Source: Saprolegnia diclina VS20 (taxonomy: Eukaryota; Oomycota; Saprolegniomycetes; Saprolegniales; Saprolegniaceae). From it: a stretch of DNA of 26,250 nt. Under the pieces are notes generated by a model. The model was not told where the DNA came from. It saw nothing but the letters and a program-made list of their open reading frames with translations, and made no database searches. The stretch is from assembly GCF_000281045.1 (NCBI RefSeq), contig NW_008246101.1:402941-429190 (forward strand), given 5' to 3'. Position numbers and translations under genes: made by a program. Below, in pieces: positions 9,804 through 18,691 of this stretch (position 1 is its first letter; each line of letters begins with the position of its first letter).

Positions 9804-10223
9804 CTACGCGCGAGATTGCTTGTGCCGAATCGCCTGCACGAATAATTCCCTTTTGCTCATACAACTAGCATTCAAAGATGGAGTCGAGTCGTCTTGGGAC
9901 ACTGTGCAGGACAGCCCAAGTGATAACCTGTGCATCAAATCCTACAAGCCACTCAGCCACTTAGAGCGTACCCACGACGGCCATGAGCGCTGCAGTGTAC
10001 GTTCAAGCCTACGATGGGCGCCAGGTATAGGTGTCTCCATCTCGTCTCTCAGTGCTGGTCGCAAGCACGAGTTGCTGCAAAGGTCAAGACGACCGGCATG
10101 ACCGACCCACTGGGACTTCAATATGGTGGCGATTACCTGTGAGAGTACATATGTTCGTATCGAAAAAAAGAGGTCGCTTCGATCGGGCCCAGTCGGCCAC
10201 AGCAATTTCGTGGTCGAGAGAAG
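9804..10223. other. Intergenic region before the NDUFB4-like gene
   Basis: I see no conserved coding content. An A-run lies around 10165. The open frame at 9942-10538 on the minus strand is a shadow of the downstream gene. Confidence 0.5.
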
Positions 10224-10496
10224 ATGCAAGCGTTGGCCCGTCGCGTGACCCCTCGCCTCGTCCAGGGCGCCCAGCGCCGCCACGGCGGCTCGCTCAACAA
10301 GAACAAGCACATCGAGGTCTGGAACGGCGTGCGCGAGAACTGCGACCGCGAGTTCGTCTTCAACGGCGCCAACATGGGCAAGTTTGTGTTTGGCACGCTC
10401 GGCCCGTTCACGCTGCTCTACTTCCTCATCAAGGACGAACAGATTGCGCGCGATGAGCTTGAAGGCAAGCCCCACAACCCGCACCGGTACTTGTAA
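10224..10496 (+). CDS. Probable mitochondrial complex I accessory subunit, NDUFB4/B15-like, 90 aa
   Basis: The protein starts with an Arg/Gln-rich, acid-free segment (MQALARRVTPRLVQ) typical of mitochondrial targeting. It then has NKNKHIEVWNGVRENC and, after it, one hydrophobic segment (about residues 51-68, KFVFGTLGPFTLLYFLI). It ends KPHNPHRYL. The order NKNK-x-IE-x-W-x-x-x-REN, single membrane helix, then G-x-PH and a short aromatic end matches the plant B15/NDUFB4-type subunit as I remember it. NDUFB4 sits in the membrane arm of NADH:ubiquinone oxidoreductase. The family call rests on this pattern and is moderate; a small respiratory-chain membrane protein is the safe reading. The stop lies 96 bp from the convergent PPR gene's stop. 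Confidence 0.75.
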   Translation: MQALARRVTPRLVQGAQRRHGGSLNKNKHIEVWNGVRENCDREFVFNGANMGKFVFGTLGPFTLLYFLIKDEQIARDELEGKPHNPHRYL

Positions 10497-10592
10497 TAAG
10501 CGTTGGCATCTTGGCTGCCACGCATGGAATCGTATCATCCCCTTTGCAAGTCGACAACATGTTGCTACATAAAAGGAGTATACTAGTCGGGT

Positions 10593-12250
10593 TTACAATA
10601 GCTTGAGCGGTCGCCGCGGCGAGAGAAGCTTGAGCGGCGTCGCCGCCGCCTCGCGCGGGCGCCGCTCGAGAAGGAGCTCGTCCGGGATCTGCGGCACGTA
10701 GTCGGGCGCGCGCGTCTCGATCCAGTTGCGCAACGTCCAATAATGCGACTTGTCGGGCAGCGCGATCGCCGCCGAGAGCGCCGCCGTCCAGTCGGCCACC
10801 GCCACGAACCGGTTGGTCTCAAAGAGCACGAGCGAGTAGTGCACGGCCTGGTCGTACATGCGCTTCTCGAGAAAGTGCGCAACGAGCGGCCGATAGCAGC
10901 TCGTCGTCCGGTCCATGAGGTGCTTCTTCTCATCGAGAAGCTCGAGTGCATCATCGATCGCACCGGTCGCAATGAGGAGCTGGACCTTGAGCTTGTAGAG
11001 CATGCCTGCAGCTGGCCACTCGGTCGTGCCCTAATGCACAGAGATGTCGTTCGCCATCAAAGCAAAAGTCAACCTCCTACCTTGTCGCAGAGCGCGATCG
11101 CCTTGTCGTACTCGCCAAGGTGCAAGTAGGCCGTGACGGCCCCCGAGATGGCGTACGTGTTCAAGTTGGCGCCTTGGGCGAGCACGTGGTTGTAGATTTC
11201 AATGCTGCGCTCGGGCGCGCCCTGCTTGGTGTACGCCATGAGCACCGCGCCAATGGCAAAGCCCGTGAGCTGCAAGTTTTGGCTCACGAGCTTGTGGTGA
11301 ATGTGCACGACGAGTTCCCAGCGCTTGGCCCGCGCGCACGACTGGATCATCGAGAGGTACGACTGGCTGTAGAGCTCGACGCCGGTCGTTGTCGCCTCGT
11401 CCAAGATGGCGTAAAAGCCGTCCCACTGCTTGCAGTTGATGGCGCAGAGAAGGAACGCCGTGTACGTCGACGTACTTTTCGGGATCGTTTCGTCCGTCAT
11501 CTGCTGCCAAATGTCGGTCGCCGTCTTGTAGTCTTCGTGCTTGCCGCACGAGTGCAGCACAATGTTGCAAGCAATACTGATCGAGTCGAACGTGAGCTTG
11601 TCGCAATCGTTGAAGAGGTCGTCAAAGAGGTTCAGTGTCTACGATACGAGATGAGCGATGGGCGCCAGGTCCTGTAGAGAGAGTACCATGTCGTGGTACT
11701 CGGCCTTGCACGCGGCCGAGAGCGCGCGCGAGTACGTGACGAAGCTCGGGCGGTAGCCATCGCGGCGCATGACGTCAAACACTTGGAGCGCCTCGTCGTA
11801 GCGCTGATGCGCGTAGCAGGACGCAATGACTTGCGAGTAGGCCGAGATGTGCGGCTTGGCGCCGTTGTTGCGCGCAAACTGGAGCACCTCGATGGCTTCG
11901 TGGTAGTAGTTGCGCACCGAGAGGAGCGCAATGAGCTGCGCCATGTGCTCGTGGTCCACACGGTTCTGCGCGCCCATCGAAGCGTTGATCTTCTCCGTGG
12001 CCCAGTCGGCCACACGCCGATTGTACTTATGGCGGCCGTTGCTCTGGTTGTACTCGGCGCCATCGAATGGAAAATCAAACACGCACGAGTTGAGCACCGG
12101 GTGGTCCGGGAACTCGTCCGCGATGCACGCCGACGACGACTTGAAGCGCGTCGTCCACGGCGCCGGCAGCGACGCGGCCGTCGGAAGGCGGCCGCCGAGG
12201 CCACCGACCGCGGTCCATCGCATCGTTCGCTTCGAGACGTAGCGCAGCAT
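10593..12250 (-). CDS. Mitochondrial pentatricopeptide repeat (PPR) protein, 519 aa
   Basis: Exons on the minus strand: 12250-11687, 11638-11081 and 11030-10593 (1560 nt). All three junctions are phase 0, with introns of 48 and 50 bp. The N-terminus (MLRYVSKRTMRWTAVGG) is basic and acid-poor, a likely mitochondrial presequence. From about residue 90 the protein is made of 35-residue helical pairs with PPR marks: YHEAIEVLQFARNNGAKPHI, AYSQVIASCYAHQRYDEAL, VFDVMRRDGYRPSFVTYSRAL, and after the first splice SYLSMIQSCARAKRWELVV and AISGAVTAYLHLGEYDKAI. PPR proteins bind organellar RNA and act in its processing, stability or translation. No DYW or SMR domain is seen. The start was placed at the ATG opening the presequence; the frame extends upstream without coding character. 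Confidence 0.9.
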
Positions 12251-12272
12251 CGTACTTGGAGCCGACGACAAG

Positions 12273-12548
12273 CTATGAGGTCCACCGTTTGCAATTGAGG
12301 CTGGCGTATCCGGATTCGAATGCTGCCTCACCTTGTGATTTATTAAATTGTATTCCACATCGTTTTTTAACACCGCCAAGTCGCCCTCTGTACAGACAAT
12401 TTAAAAAAAGAACAATCATTTTTATTCGAGTGGCCAGCCAGGAATCCGGATACGAAGCCCAAATCCGCGCGCCATGAACCTTGACGAACGCGATGGCCAA
12501 GGCGACGACGTCGACGAGGTCGATGTAGGGCCAAGCGTCGTCGGCCAT
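12273..12548 (-). CDS. Doubtful small ORF, 91 aa
   Basis: From ATG 12548 the first 20 or so codons (MADDAWPYIDLVDVVALAIA) nearly all end in C or G, like real genes here. The second half turns AT-rich and runs through the inverted repeat into the PPR promoter. It may be a small gene whose true end or splice site I cannot see, a gene remnant, or chance. No family is recognised. Confidence 0.22.
   Translation of the reverse strand: MADDAWPYIDLVDVVALAIAFVKVHGARIWASYPDSWLATRIKMIVLFLNCLYRGRLGGVKKRCGIQFNKSQGEAAFESGYASLNCKRWTS
12305..12454. repeat. 13-bp perfect inverted repeat around ATCCGGAT
   Basis: The left arm CGTATCCGGATTC lies at 12305-12317. The right arm is its reverse complement, at 12442-12454, with 124 bp between. 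Each arm contains the self-complementary octamer ATCCGGAT. It could be a pair of protein-binding sites or the ends of a very small element; no target-site duplication was identified. Confidence 0.5.
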
Positions 12549-13150
12549 CAGGTGAAAAGAGCGCCGCCGTGAGCGCAGTAGTTGCAAGGTTGCATGTTAA
12601 ATGAGTGGCAAGTCGCTGCTGCCAAGCCATGCACCTCGTCGAGCTGCGAAATTCCAGAACTTAGTCTGCCAGATCCTACCGGCTACAAGTCGATCGAGGG
12701 ATGGGCGCCGGCATGAGTACACGCTCCTGCACTGTGTTGTAGCTGCTTATCGGATATCTCGGGCGCGGAGCTCCTTGGACGTCCATCGAAGCGGAGCCTC
12801 GAGGGCGACAAATGTACTAGTAGCCGCGAGCTGCCAGGAAGCGCGATTACGCTATCCTCGCTTCGCCGTCATGGGAGATTGCTACATGGCGACTGGGTGT
12901 GCGCCATGGCTCGCCACAGTCGTCGCTTCCGACGTACACCTGCGGCCTTTTGGCTGGAGGTAATCGTGCCATCGAGTTGGCTACGTGTTTCGTTGCATCC
13001 TGTGCCTGTTCTGATGGGCTTGGCTTATTCCGGCGTGACCTCTTTGGCAACACTCGTTGGAGGCGGACGCGTCCCGGAAGTGACGGCGGAGGACACTGGT
13101 TTCCAGAGTCGATGTACTTTTAATAGGGTATAGTTATATGCTGATCACCC

Positions 13151-14146
13151 CTAAAGTCCTTGCTCGGGCTTGGTTTGGCTGATCATATAAAATAGAAACA
13201 CGAGGAGGCAGATGAGGAAGAGGATCAAGAGCACGAGCCAATTGTTGCACTGGACCGAGTCGTGGCCGCCCGTCATCTCTTCACGGTACTTTTGTGCCCA
13301 GTTGGGCACGATCTTGAGGTCCGGCCGAAGCTCGTACAGCTCTTCCTTCTCCTTGGGCGAGAGCCGCCGGATGACGCCCGTCTTGGGCTTGTTCGCACGC
13401 TTTGGAGGCCGAGTCATTGTCGTCTGATCGTCCGTGATAGTAATCTTCACCTCGTGGTCCTCGACGAGCGCGTCTTCGACCGTCGACGTATCGCGCCACA
13501 TGATGCGCTTTTTCTGCTTTGGTGGGATCATCGAGCCAGCGTGGTCGTGACCGTAGGCCGAGATCTTACGCAGCGCCGATGGCGTCGACGGACGGCTCTT
13601 GAAGACGTCACCACCGTTGGACACGGGGCTCAGCTGCATGCCATCGCCGTCCGTGTTGTCGCTCTCGCCGACCATTTGGGCGTCCGCGGACGCTTGCTTC
13701 TCGTCGAGGAGCGAGTACCGATTCCGGGCGCCCACGATACGTTTGACAGCCGTCAAGAGCGTCGACGACACGTCAGTCGCCACTGAGCTGCTCGGCGGAT
13801 GTGCAGCGACCTCTTGCGCCATTTCGCGGAGCTCCAGCTCGAGCGACCGGGCACGGCGCACCGCGACCTCAATCGAGTGGCGCGAGACCTCCGGCGAGAA
13901 GAGCGTCGGATCTACATAGTCTTGGTCGTCGTCGATTGTCATTGTCTTCTCGTCGTCGTCGTTCAAGTCGATGGCCTTGAGCGCCGGCTTCTTCATGAGC
14001 TGGCTGTACTCAAGGATCGGGATCGCAATACCCTGCGGCAGCTCCGACTCGGAGGTGCGCGCGCCCGGCGGGATGCTGGCTTGGCCTTGCGGCGACTCGT
14101 GCGGCTCGCTCGTCGTCGACTCGCTCGGCTCCTGGTGCGTTCCCAT
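13151..14146 (-). CDS. Tail-anchored membrane protein, 331 aa, function unknown
   Basis: Single exon. The first 300 residues are hydrophilic, with Ser/Thr/Pro/Glu-rich segments, an acidic patch (NDDDEKTMTIDDDQDY, about 62-77) and a short helical region (VRRARSLELELREMAQEV). Basic patches include PPKQKKR and RPPKRANKPK. Near the C-terminus LSPKEKEELYELRPDLK precedes one hydrophobic helix (about 302-322, WLVLLILFLICLLVFLFYMI) and a short polar tail, the layout of a tail-anchored protein inserted after translation into the ER or outer mitochondrial membrane. Whether it is a SNARE cannot be supported, since no heptad SNARE motif is obvious. The ATG at 14146 is the first in the frame; a CCAAT box on the other strand lies at 14348-14352. 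Confidence 0.85.
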   Translation of the reverse strand: MGTHQEPSESTTSEPHESPQGQASIPPGARTSESELPQGIAIPILEYSQLMKKPALKAIDLNDDDEKTMTIDDDQDYVDPTLFSPEVSRHSIEVAVRRARSLELELREMAQEVAAHPPSSSVATDVSSTLLTAVKRIVGARNRYSLLDEKQASADAQMVGESDNTDGDGMQLSPVSNGGDVFKSRPSTPSALRKISAYGHDHAGSMIPPKQKKRIMWRDTSTVEDALVEDHEVKITITDDQTTMTRPPKRANKPKTGVIRRLSPKEKEELYELRPDLKIVPNWAQKYREEMTGGHDSVQCNNWLVLLILFLICLLVFLFYMISQTKPEQGL

Positions 14147-15529
14147 CGGATGCGTGTAGCAGCAGGGGCGTCGTCGACACTGGCCAAAATCGGAAATCGC
14201 GCAGGCTGTTGGGTGGCAATTTATTCCACAAAATTTAATTCGGCAGTTTTAAAGCGCATACGGCAGCTCGCATAAAAACACGGTTTTTATTCGCACCGCC
14301 GCAATTTCGATTTAATGGTTTGCTGCTTGCAGCTCGAGCGCGATCGACCAATCACAGCGCGCGGAGCTGGATACCTTCGGCAACGACGATCGACTGTCGC
14401 GTACCATCAAGCACCGCAGCGACAAAATGCTGAGCGGCCATCATCAGCTTACGCTTCATCTCAAGGCGACGCCAGGGCCGCGACGCTCCGACCAGTTCGT
14501 TCTTGGCGTGATCAGATAGAAACAGCTAGGTTCAAGTGCCACGGTGGCGCCACGAGATTCCGAAAGCGAGAAAGGCCGGCGAGATCCGTGCACAGAAGAC
14601 AAACGAAACTGCAAAATGCAGTTTGTTCCTGTGCGCACTTGGATCGGCTTGCTTGTGTGAAGGGGAGATTGACGCATCCAGGAACACGCGGCAACAATGG
14701 CTTGGTCAGCTCTGTTACACCAAGTGCAACAAATACTTCACCGGAATGAACCTCACCGCGACACACATTGTGCAGCGGAGGCGTATCGTTCAGGACCGAG
14801 CTCGTCGCTAGCACTCTACAGCGAGCCGACAAGACCACGTTCATGTAACAAGAGGTCCCGAAATACGATGCAAGGCAGGAGCCTGCGTACGACCTCGCGA
14901 GCTAAGACTCGGCGAGATGGAACTCTCAGAGCGCAGCTCACTCCCAACGACCAAGTGCTGGTGCCAACTCCCACACAAAGGCGTAGCGCTACGTATGCGA
15001 AGTCTTCGGTTTGGTTTTCGCTAATTTAGTTTTTAACGCGAACACGTTTGATTGATTGAGTAACTACTTCGCCGGTGTTGGCGTCGAAGGTCGTCATCAC
15101 CAACTTTCACCAAGGACATAATCGAGCCTTTCAATCGCGATCGTTTTCGGCTTTGCTCGCTTCAATCACAGGACGCAGAGGGTTATCTCGCATCATACAC
15201 GAGAGAAGGCCAATAGTGTGGTCGGGGCAATGTGGCAGCCATCAAGACGCATGGAGAAGGCACCGGAAAACCGCGCCAAAAGATCGGAAAATGTCAAAGG
15301 GAGGGTCCGCGATGGACCTGAATTTGTCGCTGTCGAAGGATACGTCGCTTCGTACGTATGCCGGTGGGCTCTCGTATCTTGTTGTTTGTATAGCATTTTG
15401 AACGGCCACATATAAAATGACGTATTGTGAACGTACAATGTACGTACGTCGATTGTACGTCGAATGTACGAAGGCGATGAGTGGTGGAGCTGGTGTAAGT
15501 CAGTCCGAACAAATTATCCCCCTTGGAAG
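14147..15529. other. Long divergent intergenic region
   Basis: This is 1.38 kb between the tail-anchored gene and the 74-aa gene. Open frames on both strands (14315-14749, 14512-14844, 14697-15029) lack family features. A TATAAAA lies at 15411-15417, followed by an 11-bp tandem repeat (15429-15472) that is probably part of the 74-aa gene's promoter or leader. Confidence 0.5.
15429..15472 (+). repeat. Four tandem 11-bp units, each with a central GTAC
   Basis: The units are gaacGTACaat, gtacGTACgtc, gattGTACgtc and gaatGTACgaa, with GTAC at 15433, 15444, 15455 and 15466, exactly 11 bp apart. A weaker fifth unit with GTAT precedes them at 15418-15428, and a TATAAAA lies just before, at 15411-15417. 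The array sits 58-101 bp upstream of the ATG at 15530. An 11-bp period puts each site on nearly the same DNA face, suggesting cooperative binding (inference). Confidence 0.7.
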
Positions 15530-15754
15530 ATGGTCGCCGCTAAAGCCGCCCGCTGGCACAAGATTGGTTACGGTAACTTCATCGTCCACGAGTTGAAGCG
15601 CCCGTACTTCCGCCCGTTCGTCTACGGTGGCCTCGCGTCGCTCTTCATCTGCGGCTACCTCCCCACCAAGGGCGCGACCGACGAAGACAAGGCCAAGTCC
15701 GACTACTGGAAGCGCGTGAACGGCAAGTTCGACTACCTCGCCGAGCACCACTAA
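15530..15754 (+). CDS. Small single-pass protein, 74 aa, probably mitochondrial inner membrane
   Basis: The ATG of MVAAKAARWHKIGYG opens a frame with uniformly C/G-ending codons. The N-terminal 30 residues are basic and aromatic and can form an amphipathic helix. One hydrophobic segment (about 33-46, FVYGGLASLFICGYL) and a charged C-terminal half follow (DEDKAKSDYWKRVNGKF). The layout resembles small ATP synthase or respiratory-complex subunits, but I cannot assign a family. A longer upstream frame (from 15464) is AT-richer and contains the repeat region, so it was not used. The stop is 95 bp from the stop of the convergent RGP1 gene. Confidence 0.8.
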   Translation: MVAAKAARWHKIGYGNFIVHELKRPYFRPFVYGGLASLFICGYLPTKGATDEDKAKSDYWKRVNGKFDYLAEHH

Positions 15755-15849
15755 GCGCTAGACCAGCCACGATATACTGCTGACGAGGCGCATAAGATCT
15801 CATGTTGCTGCTTGTATTCTTCGTACGATTATGACTTTTTGAACCCGTC

Positions 15850-17140
15850 TTAGACGACAATCTGCAGTGTGCGGGCGCGGGACGGGCCGTTGTACACGGG
15901 CGCCGCCACGTTGAGGTGGCCTGGCACGGGCGGCAGCGGTGCTACGACCACAACCGGCGTCGCCCACCGAAACATGCGCCCGCCCGCGAGGTGAAACTCG
16001 AACGAAATGGCGTACTTGAAGCTCACGAGGTCCGTTTCGATCGACGGCTGGGCGTGGAATGGCACGCCAAAGCGCATCTACACGCAGCCGTGAGCATGCT
16101 ATCCACAGTCTCAACGCATGAGCAGACGTTGGTTTGGAGAAGGTCGGCCGTGACTTCGATGACCGTCTCGAGCGTCGTCGTCGCCACCTTCTTGCCAGGC
16201 TCGAGCGAGTGCTCGCAGAGATGCTCTTCGAGCACGAGCGCGCCCTTGACCGAGTCGCATGCCATGGTGGCGGTCGCAAAGTCAAACGACACGAGCAGCG
16301 TATCTCCAGGAAAGAAGGCCTGCTTGTGCAGAATGACGCGGACCAAGTGGTTCTGGTGCTGCCCGATCGTAAATTGGCTCTGTTGCACGCCGAAGCCGCG
16401 CTCTAGCACCGTTGAAGTCGCCGCATTATCTGTGACGACAAGAAGGACGTACCCACTTCGACGCGGCCGTGCATGAGGCGCGGTTTCATCTCGAACGGAA
16501 TCTCGTGGCCATGGCGTACGGCAACGGGCACGATCTTTTTCTCGTGCTCGTCCGCCGTCGGTGAGAGCAGCGCAGCTGGCACGGGCGATCGGCACGGACT
16601 TTGGAGGCGGAACGCGTACGACGGCGCGTAGATCTCGACCGGCACGTGTAGCGACTGGGCGAGTGCTGTGCCCTTGATCTTGAAAATGAACGTAAGAATG
16701 TAGAAGGCGCGGGCCGACGTGCCTATTGGTAGATGTCAGTTCGCTCGATCGAGGATCAAATGCGCAGGACCTTTGAACGTCGGGCACATGTCGTTGGGCA
16801 GCCCGACCGCAAAGTGCGTACGCAGGGACTCGTGGACGTCGGTATCAGAGAAGAGAATGCTGGGCTTGCTCTGGTAGATGCACGTGCCCGTTTGACCCGA
16901 GAAACTGCGCACGTCGGGCAGCTCGAGCGATGTGGCCAGGTCGTCGTCCAACTTGGCGAGGGTCACGATGGGCACGGTGAGCAGATCCGCATCAACCGAG
17001 ATGTGGCCGTGGAGCTGGACAGCGCCGGCCTCGACGTAGAGGTCCTTGGGCGTGCGGATCTCGAGGCAACCACGTACCGCGCTTCCCGGGTGGAAGTACG
17101 CGCACGCGAGTGACGCGGTGATCTTCACTTCGTCCTGCAT
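15850..17140 (-). CDS. RGP1: RGP1 homologue, arrestin-fold subunit of the RIC1-RGP1 Rab6/Ypt6 exchange factor
   Basis: Exons on the minus strand: 17140-16771, 16722-16453, 16402-16128 and 16077-15850 (1143 nt, 380 aa); introns of 48, 50 and 50 bp. The N-terminus (MQDEVKITASLACAYFHPG) begins an arrestin-like beta sandwich. LPNDMCPTFKG joined to TSARAFYILTFIFKI matches the conserved RGP1 segment where a Pro-x-F-x-G loop leads into a beta strand. PGDTLLVSFDFATATMAC and, near the end, SFKYAISFEFHL match the second arrestin lobe. With RIC1, RGP1 activates Ypt6/Rab6 at the Golgi for retrograde transport. An upstream in-frame ATG at 17191 would add 17 residues, but a CCAAT box (17161-17165, coding strand) lies between the two ATGs, favouring the inner start. 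Confidence 0.85.
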
Positions 17141-17749
17141 GCCGATTGCTACTAGCCTTGATTGGTCAAAAGTCGATGGATTCAGCGACATTATAGCCAA
17201 TCAACGATGGTATCGAGGTTGAACCCGCGAAGATTTTAGCACCCGCGCGTCCCGAGTGCCACGCACGACGCATCGTGGCCCCAGCATTGATTGACCATGG
17301 GCCCTGATCGAAACATCATTTGCTTCACAGTAGAAATAGGATACTTACTAGCTAATTGCCCCTTCCCTGCCTACCTGGCTGCGGTTGAGGCTTCATGGCG
17401 TCAAGCCCTCTCATGTGCAAGCTCGGCGCGGAGGCTTGCATGGGCAATTGTAGGCAGATGGAAGTGAATCCGGCGGCTTCAGTCTACGACTCAGCGAGGT
17501 TCAAGGACTGCGTACGGAGGCGGCCATGGCAGTGCGAAGAGTCCACACATCGCAGCATGAAGCGGTCCGTGCGAGAGAGGAAGGAAGACGACACGAAATA
17601 CGAGATTGCCCATCATTAACACATTCTCATTGGAATATAACCGTGCAGATCAAAACAAGGCCGGTGGTTGTGGTCGTTCTTCGACTGCAAAAGTAGCGAA
17701 AAGGTGCACGCGCGTTGGCCTGTTCTTGCTCCGTTTTGAGGGGGGCAAT
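17141..17749. other. Intergenic region upstream of RGP1
   Basis: ATTGG at 17161-17165 and CCAAT at 17197-17201 lie close to the RGP1 start. The plus-strand frames at 17395-17619 and from 17606 have no support; the latter is antisense to eS28. Confidence 0.5.
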
Positions 17750-18024
17750 TTATCTCAAGCGGCGAGCTTCGCGTTCCCATTCCATCAAGGAGAGGATGTC
17801 GCCTTCGCGGACCGGGCCCTTGACGTTACGGATCAAGGTACGGGCTTCCTTCGTGCCGAAGTCATCGATGAACTCGACGCGGACCTGGGTGACGTTGCCG
17901 GTGTTACCGGTGCGGCCCAAAACGCGGATGACCTTGGCGTGCTTGACGGGTTGATCCTATTCGCGCATTCTTAGTGCCCTCTCTTGCCACTCGCGGGATT
18001 CGGTCGCCGCGCCTAACGTACCAT
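17750..18024 (-). CDS. RPS28: 40S ribosomal protein S28 (eS28), 69 aa
   Basis: Exon 1 is the start codon alone (18024-18022). A 65-bp intron (18021-17957, GTACGT..TAG) follows, then exon 2 (17956-17750) encoding [17 protein letters not shown] and the rest. The diagnostic [20 protein letters not shown] lies about ten residues before the C-terminus, which ends ARRLR as in other eukaryotes. The length equals human eS28. The protein sits in the head of the small subunit near the mRNA exit. No start exists in exon 2 before the conserved part, and the spliced start gives the expected M-D-x-P-V-K N-terminus, which supports the unusual exon. The gene is head-to-head with uL23m. Confidence 0.95.
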
Positions 18025-18418
18025 ATTTAATGTTGAGTGGGCAGGCGAGAACTCGAATGAAATGAACGGAAATTCCAATACGTAATTTCCCTCCAGTCAT
18101 ATTGCTGCCAGCGTGCCAGCCAGTCACAATCGAGCTTGCTTGTAATTGGCCAAAATGATGCACTCTTGCAGCCTCTATTGCTGCCGCGATTCACCGTATA
18201 TATTGATATCTTGCAAGACCGCATGTGCAATATGACACAAAAACCACTGCAAGACTGGATTGTATTGAATTTGGCGAGGCAAAAACCCCACCAGTCATTT
18301 GCCTCTCGATGATTCGTTGAAACTCCCCGGATTTGAGCGCGATCCGCGTCGTCGATTGGCTAAAAGCTTGCATCGGCGCCGTCCGCCGGACGCATATTCG
18401 TGGTTTTGATACGTCAAG
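18025..18418. promoter_or_regulatory. Shared divergent promoter of eS28 and mitochondrial uL23
   Basis: This 394-bp region serves a cytosolic ribosomal gene on one strand and a mitochondrial ribosomal gene on the other. ATTGG lies at 18145-18149 (121 bp before the eS28 ATG, CCAAT on its strand) and at 18355-18359 (60 bp before the uL23m ATG). No other element is certain. Joint regulation is inferred from the arrangement only. Confidence 0.5.
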
Positions 18419-18691
18419 ATGGTCTGGAACCGCCTCCGCTTCCCCAACATGGCCGTGACGTACGTCGCGAAGACGGCCAAGACGCGTCTCCCGGAGAACC
18501 AGCACATCTTCCGCGTTGAGCCGAACTACACCAAGCACGACGTGAAGGAGTACCTCCAGAAGGTCTACCGCCTCCCCGTGACGAACGTGCGCACGATGAA
18601 CTACGAAGGCAAGTTCAAGCGCGCGATGCAGGGCCGCCACGTGTACAAGGAGAAGGACTGGAAGAAGGCGATCGTGACCTTGGCCAAGTAA
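18419..18691 (+). CDS. MRPL23: Mitochondrial large-subunit ribosomal protein uL23m
   Basis: This is a single exon of 90 aa. The start WNRLRFPNMAVTYVAKTAKT is followed by IFRVEPNYTKHDVKEYLQKV (about residues 30-49), YRLPVTNVRTMNYEGK and a basic tail, KEKDWKKAIVTLAK. Strand-helix-strand order and the phrase FRVxPxxTKxDVKEYLxxVY are typical of uL23 in mitochondrial ribosomes. uL23 lies at the polypeptide exit tunnel. The short length is normal for the mitochondrial form, and no separate presequence is obvious. It is divergent with eS28. Confidence 0.9.
   Translation: MVWNRLRFPNMAVTYVAKTAKTRLPENQHIFRVEPNYTKHDVKEYLQKVYRLPVTNVRTMNYEGKFKRAMQGRHVYKEKDWKKAIVTLAK

Larger units (their letters stand above)
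12251..13150. other. Intergenic region with a 13-bp inverted repeat
   Basis: Arms at 12305-12317 and 12442-12454 are perfect 13-bp inverted copies centred on ATCCGGAT. They flank an AT-rich stretch with T- and A-runs (12363-12421). A short minus-strand frame with coding-like codons lies at 12273-12548 and is listed separately. The remainder, to 13150, shows nothing recognisable. Confidence 0.5.

Noticed and set aside
12601-13133. Plus-strand frames at 12601-12963 and 12879-13133
   Set aside because: Mixed codon use and no recognisable motifs; probably chance frames in intergenic DNA.
14510-14550. Possible tRNA T-arm (GGTTCAAGT)
   Set aside because: No matching acceptor stem, D-arm or anticodon stem could be paired around it.
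17606-17974. Plus-strand open frame of 122 aa
   Set aside because: It is antisense to the spliced eS28 gene, whose protein is clearly conserved.
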